Of a stretch of DNA of 33,898 nt, positions 26,278 through 33,604 are shown in pieces. The DNA lies in NCBI RefSeq assembly GCF_900142535.1, contig NZ_FRBE01000027.1, positions 1 through 33,898 on the forward strand, read 5' to 3'. Under the pieces are notes generated by a model. The model did not search any database, was not told where the DNA came from, and worked only from the letters and a program-made list of their open reading frames with translations. This DNA comes from Fibrobacter sp. UWEL (GTDB lineage Bacteria > Fibrobacterota > Fibrobacteria > Fibrobacterales > Fibrobacteraceae). The position numbers and the translations under genes were made by a program. Every line of letters begins with the position of its first letter. The stretch's first letter is position 1.

Positions 26278-26886
26278 TTAAATAAATCCGTAAAGGAAAA
26301 ATCCCGCGAAAACCAGGGGGGCTACAGCCCACATTCCCTGGAAGTAATGCTTGATGTCCACAGAACTCATGGACATGTGATTGATGACGGAAATCATCAG
26401 ATACCAGAAGAAAATTTCTGCCCAGATGGAGTAATGACCGTAAAAGATGGCGTTAATCAAAAAATACTGGGCGATCATTCCTGCAAATACAGGGGCGCAG
26501 GCTATCATGGTATGCTGAATGGCCTTGAAAGGGGCTGGACCTCGAACGATATAGTCCACATGCCCTAGGGAATCTCCCTTGGTATCCAGGAAACTGATGG
26601 CGGTAATCTTTGCTCCCGTAAGAATTCCAAACAGGGCGTGGGCGCTTTCGTGAATGATGGTGCCAGCAATGGTGACGTAGTTGCTGATGAAAAGAGCCGC
26701 CTTTAGACCGAAAATCTTTTCCAGCAGGTTGATTTGCAAACGCTGGATTCCGTTCATGATAGCGCCAATGAGCAATAGAGCGATAATCATGATGGCGGTG
26801 CAAATGAGGCTTGTGACAGCGGCTCCCTTAGGCCCGTGCCCCATCTGGATAAGACTCAGTATGTTGTAATAGAGTAGACCGATCAT
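26278..26886 (-). CDS. Membrane metallopeptidase-like protein (M50-like)
   Basis: A 202-aa protein with about five transmembrane helices. HESAH (H79, E80, H83) lies at the end of a hydrophobic helix (YVTIAGTIIHESAHALFGILTG), the arrangement of site-2-protease-like intramembrane metallopeptidases. A second-metal-ligand motif of the canonical NPDG type is not obvious, so it may be a divergent M50-type or a DUF3267-like member. The start at 26886 gives a plausible first TM helix; no strong ribosome binding site is visible. It diverges from the TPR gluzincin gene with 41 nt between the starts. Confidence 0.68.
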   Translation of the reverse strand: MIGLLYYNILSLIQMGHGPKGAAVTSLICTAIMIIALLLIGAIMNGIQRLQINLLEKIFGLKAALFISNYVTIAGTIIHESAHALFGILTGAKITAISFLDTKGDSLGHVDYIVRGPAPFKAIQHTMIACAPVFAGMIAQYFLINAIFYGHYSIWAEIFFWYLMISVINHMSMSSVDIKHYFQGMWAVAPLVFAGFFLYGFI

Positions 26887-26927
26887 TTTTCTAAACCCAT
26901 TTATAAAAAAATTCTAACTTCTTTTCA

Positions 26928-27914
26928 ATGAAGAAGGCTATTGTCATTATCGCTTTAATTGTGCTTGCAGGATACTTTCTGCATTACTACAAGGGTTATC
27001 GTAAATTTGCTGCAGAAGTGGATAGCCACAACAGTCTTGTGACGGAGGCCAATGAATGCCTGGCTGCTTACGACTGGAAATGTGCGGAACGTAGCACGCG
27101 GGCTTTGCTGAAGGAAAATCCTACGGATGAAATTCTGCTGACGAACATGGCATGGATCCTCCTGGAACAGGAACGTTACGAAGAATGCCTTGACTATATT
27201 GCGGGTCTAAGTATCCAGAATGAAAATCTGAATGATATTAGGCAGAAGGCCGCCCTGCTGAAACAGGAGATGGAAGAACTTCGCCTGGAAAAGTCCTTGC
27301 ACTTTAGACTTGAATATGATGGCAATCCTTCTCGCACCAACGTGATGGAGGCACTTGCCGTTCTGGAAGTGGCTTACGATTCCTTGAGTACCTTATTTGA
27401 CTTTGAATTGGAAAATAAGATTGGCCTTGTGCTGTACCAGGCTTCTAGTCATACTGGCATTGGTCCTCGTCCGGACTGGGTGGGGGCAATCTTTGACGGA
27501 AAGCTTCGCGTTCCTGAAAACGTCATGGAGTATTCCGGGGTTTACAGGCCCATGCTGTTCCATGAACTGACCCACTGCTTTCTGCGAGGCATGACCCATG
27601 TGAAGATTCCCTTCTGGCTCAATGAAGGTATTGCCCAGGTGGTGGATGCGTCACGTAATGATGTTGAAAAGCCGGAGGGTGCTAAGCCTTCCCTGAAGGA
27701 TCTGGAAAACGCCTTTGTGGAACAGGACCGTCGTGACGTGGCGGTAAAGCTTTACTGGTATTCCCAGAAGATGGTGGAAGGAATGCTTGCCCGCAATGGC
27801 AACTTCGTGCATTTCAGAAAGTTTGTTCAGGACTTGAGAAAACTTGGGACGGATACTGCCCTTAAGCAGTATTATGGCGTAACTGCAGAACAGTTGCTGG
27901 ATGAGGTAAGGTAA
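26928..27914 (+). CDS. Membrane-anchored TPR protein with gluzincin peptidase domain
   Basis: A 328-aa protein with an N-terminal anchor (MKKAIVIIALIVLAGYFL). TPR-like helices span about 30-125 (NECLAAYDWKCAERSTRALL, MAWILLEQERYEECLDYI). A peptidase-MA-like domain follows with HELTH (H212-H216) and E233 in LNEGIAQ, the gluzincin spacing. It is probably a periplasm-facing protease or a protease-derived binding protein. Its stop overlaps the asparaginase start by one base (TAATG), so the two are translationally coupled. The functional link between them is not obvious. Confidence 0.8.
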   Translation: MKKAIVIIALIVLAGYFLHYYKGYRKFAAEVDSHNSLVTEANECLAAYDWKCAERSTRALLKENPTDEILLTNMAWILLEQERYEECLDYIAGLSIQNENLNDIRQKAALLKQEMEELRLEKSLHFRLEYDGNPSRTNVMEALAVLEVAYDSLSTLFDFELENKIGLVLYQASSHTGIGPRPDWVGAIFDGKLRVPENVMEYSGVYRPMLFHELTHCFLRGMTHVKIPFWLNEGIAQVVDASRNDVEKPEGAKPSLKDLENAFVEQDRRDVAVKLYWYSQKMVEGMLARNGNFVHFRKFVQDLRKLGTDTALKQYYGVTAEQLLDEVR

Positions 27915-28882
27915 TGAAACGTATTGCGATTCTTGCTACGGGTGGAACCATTGCCGGTGTTGGAAATCCAGGTGAAAACCTGGGCTACGTTTCGGGCCAA
28001 CTTGCGGGAAGCGACCTGGTGGCCGCTGTGCCTGAAATCGCAGATTATGCGGATGTTTATGTGGAACAGTTCTGCAACGTAAATTCCGATGACATGACGG
28101 GTGAACTGTGGCTGAAACTGGCGAAACGTATTGATGAAATTGCAGGTGCTGCGGGAAATGTGGGGGAGGATACTGTACCGCCGGTGGATGCCTTTGTCAT
28201 AACTCACGGTACGGACACCATGGACGAAACCGCTTACTTCCTGAGTTTGACCCTGCGAACGGATAAGCCAGTGATTCTTACAGGATCCATGCGTCCTGCT
28301 ACAGCAAAGGATCCCGATGGTCCCGCCAATTTGCTGGGGGCGGTGAGAGCTGCCGCCGGATTTGCGGTGGATGACGAAGCCCCTGCGGGAAGTAACGTGT
28401 GGGTGTATTTCGGCGGGGAACTGTTTGACGCTAGACGCGTCCAGAAGTGCAGTGCCAGCAAGTTGCAGCCCATGGACGTGGATGATGAAAGTCTCCCGAA
28501 GGAGATGCCCTTCTTTGACGTCTCGGATCTTGAAGAACTACCGCGGGTGAATGTGGTTTACTTCGGGGTGGATTCGGACCCGAGAATTCTGGAGTATGCT
28601 TCCTCCGTTTCTGACGGTCTTGTGATTGCTGGAGCGGGAGCCGGAGAGTTTAGCCTTCGCTGGGCGGAAGCCTTGTCCCGCGTGGATATTCCCGTGGTGA
28701 TGAGCACCCGCATTAACCATGGGGTAGTGACGCTTAACCAGAATCTGGCTAAGGCACCCGAGGGAATTGCCCGAGTGGCTTCCGGAACTTTGCCTCCCCA
28801 GAAGGCGGCCATCCTGCTACGCCTCGCCCTGACCCAGACGAAAAATCCCACAAAACTCCGAAAGCTTTTTGAAAAGGCATAA
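27914..28882 (+). CDS. ans: L-asparaginase
   Basis: The 322-aa product belongs to the bacterial asparaginase/glutaminase family, which releases ammonia from asparagine. The first active-site motif is ATGGTIAG with nucleophile T12. The second is THGTDTMDET with T100-D101, and the catalytic lysine is in MRPATAKDPDGP. The absence of a signal peptide suggests a cytoplasmic enzyme. It overlaps the preceding gene by one base. Two hairpins with T-runs follow within 100 nt. The type I/II assignment is left open; the sequence looks closer to type II in its motifs but lacks export. Confidence 0.93.
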   Translation: MKRIAILATGGTIAGVGNPGENLGYVSGQLAGSDLVAAVPEIADYADVYVEQFCNVNSDDMTGELWLKLAKRIDEIAGAAGNVGEDTVPPVDAFVITHGTDTMDETAYFLSLTLRTDKPVILTGSMRPATAKDPDGPANLLGAVRAAAGFAVDDEAPAGSNVWVYFGGELFDARRVQKCSASKLQPMDVDDESLPKEMPFFDVSDLEELPRVNVVYFGVDSDPRILEYASSVSDGLVIAGAGAGEFSLRWAEALSRVDIPVVMSTRINHGVVTLNQNLAKAPEGIARVASGTLPPQKAAILLRLALTQTKNPTKLRKLFEKA

Positions 28883-28888
28883 AAAGAA

Positions 28889-28919
28889 TCCCACGCCAAG
28901 ACGTGGGAGCTTCGCTCCC
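28889..28919 (+). terminator. Two mutually exclusive hairpins after the asparaginase gene
   Basis: TCCCACG/CGTGGGA (28889-28908) and GGGAGC-TTC-GCTCCC (28905-28919) share GGGA and cannot form together. Neither has an immediate T-run. The switching geometry may be fortuitous. Confidence 0.4.
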
Positions 28920-28930
28920 CTTCAAACAAA

Positions 28931-28980
28931 AAAAGATCCCACCAAACAAGCTTCGCTTGTGATGGTGGGAATCTTTTTTT
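28931..28980. terminator. Bidirectional terminator between asparaginase and cvfB-like genes
   Basis: GATCCCACCA pairs with TGGTGGGAATC (one bulge) with an inner ACAAG-CTTCG-CTTGT stem, flanked by seven A on the left and seven T on the right. It serves both convergent genes. Confidence 0.88.
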
Positions 28981-28990
28981 CGGGGTTCGT

Positions 28991-29824
28991 CTAAGGCATT
29001 CTGATGCCGTCTTCCTCAATGACGATTTTGCCTTCGCGGAACAGGGTGCCCAGAAGTTTCTTGAAGGTCTTCTTGGACATGCCGAATTCCTGACGGATGA
29101 CTTCAGGATCGCTGTGGTCTCCATAGGGAAGGCTGCCACCAGCTTCTTCCAACTTGCGGAGAATTGCATTGGGGCTGTCGCTCTTCATCAGACCCTTGTA
29201 ACCTACGGGAGCCAGATTCAAAGTAATCTTCCCGTCGGCGGTAAAGCGCTGGATAAAGCCCGGCATGGTATCGCCGATGTAAATACGTTCCATACCCGGG
29301 GTGAGCATGAGGCGGCCGGTATAGCGGTAGTCCACCAGGAAGTCTACGTAATCCTGAGTGACTTCGTAGGCGGCAAGTTCTACTCGCTGGCCTACATGAA
29401 GTTCAGAGGTGTCCATGTCCAGGAAGCTCTTGATCTTTTCTGTAGCTACAATGCGGTTGCTCTTGTCATCCACCAGGATGAAAACCACACAGCGGTCGCC
29501 GCGCTGGAGTTCGCCCAGCTGCTGCTTGAAGGGGAGGAACAAATCCTTATTCAAGCCCCAGTTCAGGAATGCGCCGAAACGGTTCACGTCCTTCACTTCC
29601 AGGACGGCGAATTCACCTACCTGAGCGTAAGGCTGGTTCAAGGTGGCGATAGGACGGTCTTCACTATCGGTGTAGACGAAAACGTCCACCACTTCACCTT
29701 CTTCCAGAGTAAACTGATCCTTGTTGCCCGGAAGCAGCACTCGTTCACCGCTTTCCAGTTCCAGATAATAGCCTTGGGGAGTGATTTCTTCCACTCGACC
29801 GCGATTATATCGTCCTAAATCCAT
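28991..29824 (-). CDS. cvfB: S1 RNA-binding protein, CvfB/YitL family
   Basis: A 277-aa protein of tandem S1-like OB folds followed by a winged helix. The first domains read YNRGRVEEITPQGYYLEL and VGEFAVLEVKDVNRFGAFLNWGLNKDLFLP, the latter a clear S1 domain. The C-terminal winged helix contains IRQEFGMSKKTFKKLLGTLFREGKI. The family binds RNA and affects virulence-factor expression in Staphylococcus; its job in other phyla is unclear. The ATG at 29824 has GGAAGGG 8 nt upstream. It diverges from the DUF6434 gene. Confidence 0.87.
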   Translation of the reverse strand: MDLGRYNRGRVEEITPQGYYLELESGERVLLPGNKDQFTLEEGEVVDVFVYTDSEDRPIATLNQPYAQVGEFAVLEVKDVNRFGAFLNWGLNKDLFLPFKQQLGELQRGDRCVVFILVDDKSNRIVATEKIKSFLDMDTSELHVGQRVELAAYEVTQDYVDFLVDYRYTGRLMLTPGMERIYIGDTMPGFIQRFTADGKITLNLAPVGYKGLMKSDSPNAILRKLEEAGGSLPYGDHSDPEVIRQEFGMSKKTFKKLLGTLFREGKIVIEEDGIRMP

Positions 29825-29866
29825 AATAAGCCCTTCCGTTCAATTGATTGTTATCCCTTAATATAG

Positions 29867-29874
29867 TATATTTG
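29867..29874 (+). promoter_or_regulatory. TAnnTTTG promoter box of the DUF6434 gene
   Basis: TATATTTG, 23 nt before the ATG, leaving room for the AAGGAG site: a conventional leadered version of the same promoter type. Confidence 0.58.
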
Positions 29875-29897
29875 GCCACCTGAAGGAGCTTTTGCGA

Positions 29898-30146
29898 ATG
29901 AGACCTGGTGTTGATTCTATTGACTTGCAGACCATTATTGAACAGGATTTCGTGTGCAACGAACTGCATCGTGCATTTTTCAAGAAGCACCTGGGAACCA
30001 CATTCTCCTTCGATGTTCCTTTCTTGAACTGGCTTAAGGCTAATGCTGGCCGAACCTACCAGGAAGCCATTGAAGCTTACTGTCAAATCCAGAATGAGAA
30101 AAAGGAATCCAAGTCCACCGTCACTATCAACAAGCCGACTTGGTGA
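29898..30146 (+). CDS. DUF6434-like small protein
   Basis: An 82-aa cytoplasmic protein. The central part (IIEQDFVCNELHRAFFKKH, then FLNWLKANAGRTYQEAIEAY) matches the helix pattern of DUF6434, usually found as the C-terminal half of SAP-domain proteins. Here the SAP half is missing, and no SAP-like sequence is coded immediately upstream. AAGGAG stands 9 nt before the ATG. Function unknown; DNA association is possible by analogy with the SAP fusion. Confidence 0.72.
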   Translation: MRPGVDSIDLQTIIEQDFVCNELHRAFFKKHLGTTFSFDVPFLNWLKANAGRTYQEAIEAYCQIQNEKKESKSTVTINKPTW

Positions 30147-30198
30147 AATTCTCCTAACAAGGCTGACGAATCTTCCAAGTAAAAAGATTTGTTATTCT

Positions 30199-30240
30199 AG
30201 CAGAAAGGGACTGACGATTCAACGTCAGTCCCTTTCTGCT
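30199..30240. terminator. Perfect 18-bp hairpin between convergent genes
   Basis: AGCAGAAAGGGACTGACG pairs without mismatch with its complement around loop ATTCAA. Its position between two convergent stops suggests a bidirectional terminator, although the T-tracts are poor. Confidence 0.7.
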
Positions 30241-30267
30241 AATTACAGGCGCTTGTGTATTGCGGGG

Positions 30268-31215
30268 TTAGAAACCCTTGATCACCAGCAGGCTGGAAAT
30301 GCCGATGGCAAACCACAGAATCACGCCCTGGATAAAGGGCTTGGGACCGCACTTCTGGAGGGCTGCCTTGGAGAGACCGGTACCGATGAGGAACAGGGTC
30401 ACGGCGAAACCGCGCTTGGCGATCATGACGATGGTCTTGCCTACAGATTCGGGAACGCCCAGTGCGGGGAACAGGTAGGTGTTGATGACCATGGCGATGG
30501 CGAACAGGAAGATGAACCAGGGAACCACATTCAGCTTGCCCTTGCCAGCGTTCTTGCGGAAGAACACCATGGTGATGAGTGCGAGAGGAAGAATCCAGAG
30601 AGCTCGGGTGCATTTGACCATGGCGGCCACCTGCAAGGATTCGTCGCTGTAGGCTGCGGCAGCGCCCACCACAGAACTGGTGTCGTGGATGGCGATGGCA
30701 GCCCATTCACCGAACTGCTGGTTATCCAGGCCGAAGAAATGGCCCAGGGGAGGGAAGATCAAGAGAGCGAGAGCGTTCAGCACGAAGATGGTGCCCAGAG
30801 ACATGCTCATCTGCTTGTCGTCGGCGTCCACAACGGGAGCAACTGCTGCGATGGCGGAACCACCGCAAATTGCGGTACCGCTGCTAACCAGGTAAGAAGT
30901 CTTGGTGTCCACCTTAAGAATCTTGCCCACCAGGAAGCCCAGCACCATGACGGCCACCACGGAAATGATGGTGAACATCATGCCGTCCTTACCGCTGGCA
31001 AGTGCTGCCTGCAAGTTCATGCCGAAACCAAGGCCCACCACGCAGCCCTGAAGCAAGTACTTCTGGGTTTTCTTGGCAAACTTGGGGAAGACGGGACCTC
31101 CGAAGGCGAAGGCGTAGACGATACCTGCCATCAATGCCATCCAGGATGCTACGCAGGGGACGCAGGCTGCAATAATCAGGGCAACGAAGGCGATTTTTGC
31201 GATTTTCTCTTTCAT
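30268..31215 (-). CDS. YeiH/UPF0324 family putative sulfate exporter
   Basis: A 315-aa inner-membrane protein with about ten TM helices. Family marks include VVGLGFGMNLQAAL, YLVSSGTAICGGSAIAAVAPV, FGEWAAIAIHDTSSVVGAAAAYS and the end VKCTRALWILPLALITM. The family is annotated as putative sulfate exporters from weak evidence; the real substrate is uncertain. The start at 31215 begins a normal first helix (IAKIAFVALIIAACV). It lies 18 nt downstream of the DUF5662 gene on the same strand and may be cotranscribed with it. Confidence 0.87.
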   Translation of the reverse strand: MKEKIAKIAFVALIIAACVPCVASWMALMAGIVYAFAFGGPVFPKFAKKTQKYLLQGCVVGLGFGMNLQAALASGKDGMMFTIISVVAVMVLGFLVGKILKVDTKTSYLVSSGTAICGGSAIAAVAPVVDADDKQMSMSLGTIFVLNALALLIFPPLGHFFGLDNQQFGEWAAIAIHDTSSVVGAAAAYSDESLQVAAMVKCTRALWILPLALITMVFFRKNAGKGKLNVVPWFIFLFAIAMVINTYLFPALGVPESVGKTIVMIAKRGFAVTLFLIGTGLSKAALQKCGPKPFIQGVILWFAIGISSLLVIKGF

Positions 31216-31233
31216 TTTGTTCTCTTTGTTGAA

Positions 31234-31770
31234 CTACTCCGTAGGGAGCTTGTTTGCGTGTCGGATAAAGGCTAAAGTTTCTTTCTCGCCTTTTTCTGCA
31301 AGCATGGTTAAAAGGTACAGAAGTTTCTTGTAGGTGTTTTCTTCCATCTTTTCGCGAGCCGTACTCTTGGTTAAATACTTCAGAGGGCTGGTGCGGTCGT
31401 AATCCTTGCCGCCGTAGGTCTTGGATGCTGCAACGCGGTCGCAGAACATTTCCTTGATGTAGCGGTCCGGCATAGGCATGGGCACGATTTTCTTGGTAGC
31501 CATTTCATAGTCGTACCAGAATTCAAAGTGATGCTTGTTTCTACCCTTATGGTGCATCCATGCCAGGCTATAACCTGTGGCGTTACGTTCGCCATTGTTG
31601 GGAGATTCCTTTCCGGTATAGTACTTGGCTCCAGGAATAAATTCCGTGGGACTGTACTTGGACAAATCGTGGAAAAGACCCTGGAATCCGATACCCGCGC
31701 GGAAGCATAGACGAATCACTTCGTGACGGTGCTTGCTGATGGTGATAAAATGTCTAATCGGATGAAACAT
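31234..31770 (-). CDS. DUF5662 family protein
   Basis: A 178-aa soluble protein, rich in His, Tyr and charged residues. HRHEVIRLCFRAGI, FHDLSKYSPTEF and AWMHHKGRNKHHFEFW are hallmarks of DUF5662. The HD and HH pairs (FHDLSKYS, MHHKGRNKHH) resemble the metal sites of HD-type phosphohydrolases, so metal binding is plausible but unproven. The ATG at 31770 is chosen: a GTG two codons upstream overlaps the TATATTTG box. The gene probably gives a leaderless message that continues into the transporter gene. Confidence 0.78.
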   Translation of the reverse strand: MFHPIRHFITISKHRHEVIRLCFRAGIGFQGLFHDLSKYSPTEFIPGAKYYTGKESPNNGERNATGYSLAWMHHKGRNKHHFEFWYDYEMATKKIVPMPMPDRYIKEMFCDRVAASKTYGGKDYDRTSPLKYLTKSTAREKMEENTYKKLLYLLTMLAEKGEKETLAFIRHANKLPTE

Positions 31771-31775
31771 GTACA

Positions 31776-31783
31776 CAAATATA
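31776..31783 (-). promoter_or_regulatory. TAnnTTTG box of the DUF5662 gene
   Basis: TATATTTG on the minus strand, 5 nt before the ATG, with no Shine-Dalgarno between. Confidence 0.5.
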
Positions 31784-31812
31784 GTTATTTCTTATAGCCG
31801 GTCAAAAAAATG

Positions 31813-31844
31813 AAGGGCCGCGCCTTCACTGGTGCGACCCTTTT
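31813..31844. terminator. Orphan terminator-like hairpin between divergent genes
   Basis: AAGGGCCGCGCC pairs with GGTGCGACCCTT (one mismatch, one G-U) around TTCACT. Seven A flank the left side and TTTT the right side, so it could stop transcription both ways. No gene ends here. Confidence 0.5.
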
Positions 31845-31893
31845 GTATTTATATGGGATGTCGAAAACCGAATATAAAGCCTTGATTTCCTCG

Positions 31894-31935
31894 GGGTAAT
31901 GTTGACAGAGAATCATTCAGTAATGTATATTACCC
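31894..31935 (+). promoter_or_regulatory. Promoter with flanking inverted repeat, toxin-antitoxin operon
   Basis: TTGACA (31902-31907), 18 nt, TATATT (31926-31931) is a sigma-70-like promoter, unlike the TAnnTTTG boxes elsewhere. GGGTAAT (31894-31900) and its exact complement ATTACCC (31929-31935) bracket it, one arm overlapping the -10. This is a candidate operator for autoregulation. Confidence 0.5.
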
Positions 31936-31954
31936 TGTAGAAAAGGAGCTTGAT

Positions 31955-32134
31955 ATGTCGAATGCGGAAGCTTTGCACCAACTATTTGCGCAATGTCAAA
32001 AGATCAATTTTGACGAGTCCTATGATATTATCGCTTCTGCCCAAAGTCAGGACGAGGCTGACTTCTTTCGCCTTGCAACGGATTTGATTCTCAAACAGAA
32101 GCAGAAAAAGGTCGTCGAAGAGAATCGGTTCTGA
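31955..32134 (+). CDS. Small protein, candidate antitoxin of the zeta-like kinase
   Basis: A 59-aa acidic/helical protein (start MSNAEALHQLF, middle INFDESYDIIASAQSQDEADFF, end KQKQKKVVEENRF). AAAAGGAG lies 7 nt before the ATG. Its TGA overlaps the next ATG by one base (TGATG), so it is translationally coupled to the zeta-toxin-like kinase. Small size, order (small gene first) and coupling are the usual type II toxin-antitoxin layout. It has no recognisable DNA-binding motif, and I do not recognise the family; it does not clearly resemble epsilon or PezA. The role is inferred from context. Confidence 0.7.
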   Translation: MSNAEALHQLFAQCQKINFDESYDIIASAQSQDEADFFRLATDLILKQKQKKVVEENRF

Positions 32135-32679
32135 TGAAACGATATATTCTTTTTGCTGGATGCAATGGCGTCGGAAAGTCAACTCTCTATCAGACGAACG
32201 AGATGTTCCGCGAGATGCCTCGCGTCAACATGGACGAAATTGTTCGCGAGTTTGGCTCATGGAAAAATGAGGCCGACGCATTCAAGGCTGGAAAGATTGC
32301 AATTTGCAAGATCAGGGAGTACTTTTCGCTTGGCCTTTCGTTTAATCAAGAGACGACGCTTTGTGGACAATCTGTGTGGAAAAATATCCGGCAGGCGCGC
32401 CAACTTGGCTACAGGATAGAAATGTACTATGTTGGGGTCCAATCTGTCGAAATTGCCAAGGAAAGAATACGAGGCCGTGTTTTAAAAGGTGGGCACGGTA
32501 TCCCGGATGCCGATGTCGAACGTCGCTTTATCGAGTCTATTGAAAATCTTCAAAAAGCCATTCAGCTTTGCGACGTAGTTGAAGTATTTGACAATACGGA
32601 AACATTTATTCGCGTTGCGCGCTTTGAATGTGGTCAATGTGTTTTGAGAACGGAAGGCGTGCCGGACTGGGTTCCGTAA
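32134..32679 (+). CDS. Zeta-toxin-like P-loop kinase
   Basis: The 181-aa protein has a Walker A motif GCNGVGKST (residues 9-17), N32-M-D34-E matching the catalytic-aspartate strand of zeta/PezT kinases, SFNQETTL, and GGHGIPDADVERRF with the arginine-rich ATP/substrate lid typical of the compact zeta-like family. VEVFDNT closes the fold. Zeta toxins phosphorylate UDP-N-acetylglucosamine and block wall synthesis; compact relatives may use other substrates. The partner is the overlapping 59-aa gene. An RHS tip begins 17 nt after the stop. Toxicity itself is not demonstrated by sequence. Confidence 0.8.
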   Translation: MKRYILFAGCNGVGKSTLYQTNEMFREMPRVNMDEIVREFGSWKNEADAFKAGKIAICKIREYFSLGLSFNQETTLCGQSVWKNIRQARQLGYRIEMYYVGVQSVEIAKERIRGRVLKGGHGIPDADVERRFIESIENLQKAIQLCDVVEVFDNTETFIRVARFECGQCVLRTEGVPDWVP

Positions 32680-32696
32680 TTTCCGTTGAGGCTCGA

Positions 32697-33590
32697 ATGA
32701 ACAATACGACTTGTGAAACATGCCAGCGCAAGCAGGGCACGACGAATGTAGCCCTTGACGAGTTCTACCTCAAGAATCACCTCGGCAGCACGGTCGCTGT
32801 GATGGACAATGGGGCTGTAAGCACGCTTAAGGCCGCCTACGACTACCGCGCTTTTGGCGAGCAGGTAGATTTGGAACAGAAAGGTGACAAGGTCACCGAG
32901 AACTTCACGGGCAAATGTCCTCAAGGTGAGTGCAGCGAAAATACACTTGTGTATTTTCATTGCCGAGCCGCTGGACATAGCGCTTTGCGCCAGGAGAAGG
33001 ATGACGAAACCGCGCTCAACTACTTCGGCGCAAGATATCTCGACCCCATGCTCGGATTGTGGATTTCAGTTGATGCAGCAAGACAGTACCAGAATCCGTA
33101 TCTATATGCTGGCAATAATCCTATTATGCGTACTGATCCCGATGGGAATCAGGATGCTACAGCTTTGGGATGGAATATATTTGTTCGTGAACAGGAAGCT
33201 AATTTTAGAGGAGCTGCGTCAAAACTTGTTGATAAGAGCGAAGAATATGGTAATAAGGCCCTTGAATTTGCAAAAGATGAAGGTGTGGATATAGGTGTGG
33301 ATATAGCGTTGGTTACATTGGCAGTAATCCAGCCAGAACTAGCTCCGTTATGTGCTGATGCTTTGCTTGTAAAAGGGGTGGCTCAGGGGATAATGAATGA
33401 TTCTCCAGGTCAGGTGTTGACCTCTACAGTAGGTTTTTTCATTCCTGGAGTGAATTCGGTTGGAAAAGCACTTGGCATTTACGCAGTAGAAAAAATTGTC
33501 AATGAAACTGTTGTCAATCCTTTCTTAGATGAAGATTTTGAAACAAAAAATATAGATATGCAAAAGAATTACAACGATTATGCCGAGTAA
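32697..33590 (+). CDS. Orphan C-terminal tip of an RHS protein (truncated)
   Basis: A 297-aa fragment. The first 130 residues are the end of an RHS repeat-associated core: DEFYLKNHLGSTVAVMD, AAYDYRAFGEQV, NFTGK, NYFGARYLDPMLGLWISVD, NPYLYAGNNPIMRTDPDGN. The long YD-repeat barrel that normally precedes this is absent; upstream sequence is the zeta-kinase gene. After DPDGN comes a 140-residue variable domain with helical and hydrophobic stretches (VDIGVDIALVTLAVIQPELAPL, VLTSTVGFFIPGVNSVGKALGIYAVEKIV) that could insert in membranes; no nuclease or deaminase motif is seen. A 26-codon insertion (32916-32993) splits the FTGKE motif. The ATG at 32697 has only a weak upstream TTGAGG, so expression is uncertain. 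It may be a displaced polymorphic-toxin cassette or a decaying remnant. Confidence 0.75.
   Translation: MNNTTCETCQRKQGTTNVALDEFYLKNHLGSTVAVMDNGAVSTLKAAYDYRAFGEQVDLEQKGDKVTENFTGKCPQGECSENTLVYFHCRAAGHSALRQEKDDETALNYFGARYLDPMLGLWISVDAARQYQNPYLYAGNNPIMRTDPDGNQDATALGWNIFVREQEANFRGAASKLVDKSEEYGNKALEFAKDEGVDIGVDIALVTLAVIQPELAPLCADALLVKGVAQGIMNDSPGQVLTSTVGFFIPGVNSVGKALGIYAVEKIVNETVVNPFLDEDFETKNIDMQKNYNDYAE
32916..32993 (+). repeat. In-frame 78-nt insertion with perfect palindrome in the RHS tip
   Basis: Between the K of NFTGK and the E of EKDDETALNYFGARY, which are contiguous in RHS proteins, there are 26 extra codons. They contain a perfect inverted repeat, GAAAATACAC, TT, GTGTATTTTC (32937-32958). 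The insertion keeps the frame and adds two Cys-containing peptide stretches (CPQGECSEN, YFHCRAAGHS). It has the look of a palindromic protein-coding repeat. Confidence 0.6.
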
Positions 33591-33604
33591 AAGGACTGTA
33601 ACTT

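Noticed and set aside
30043-31275. A 410-codon plus-strand frame
   Set aside because: It spans the 18-bp terminator hairpin, the YeiH-type transporter on the other strand and an intergenic gap. Its His/Gly/Glu-rich translation is typical of an antisense shadow.
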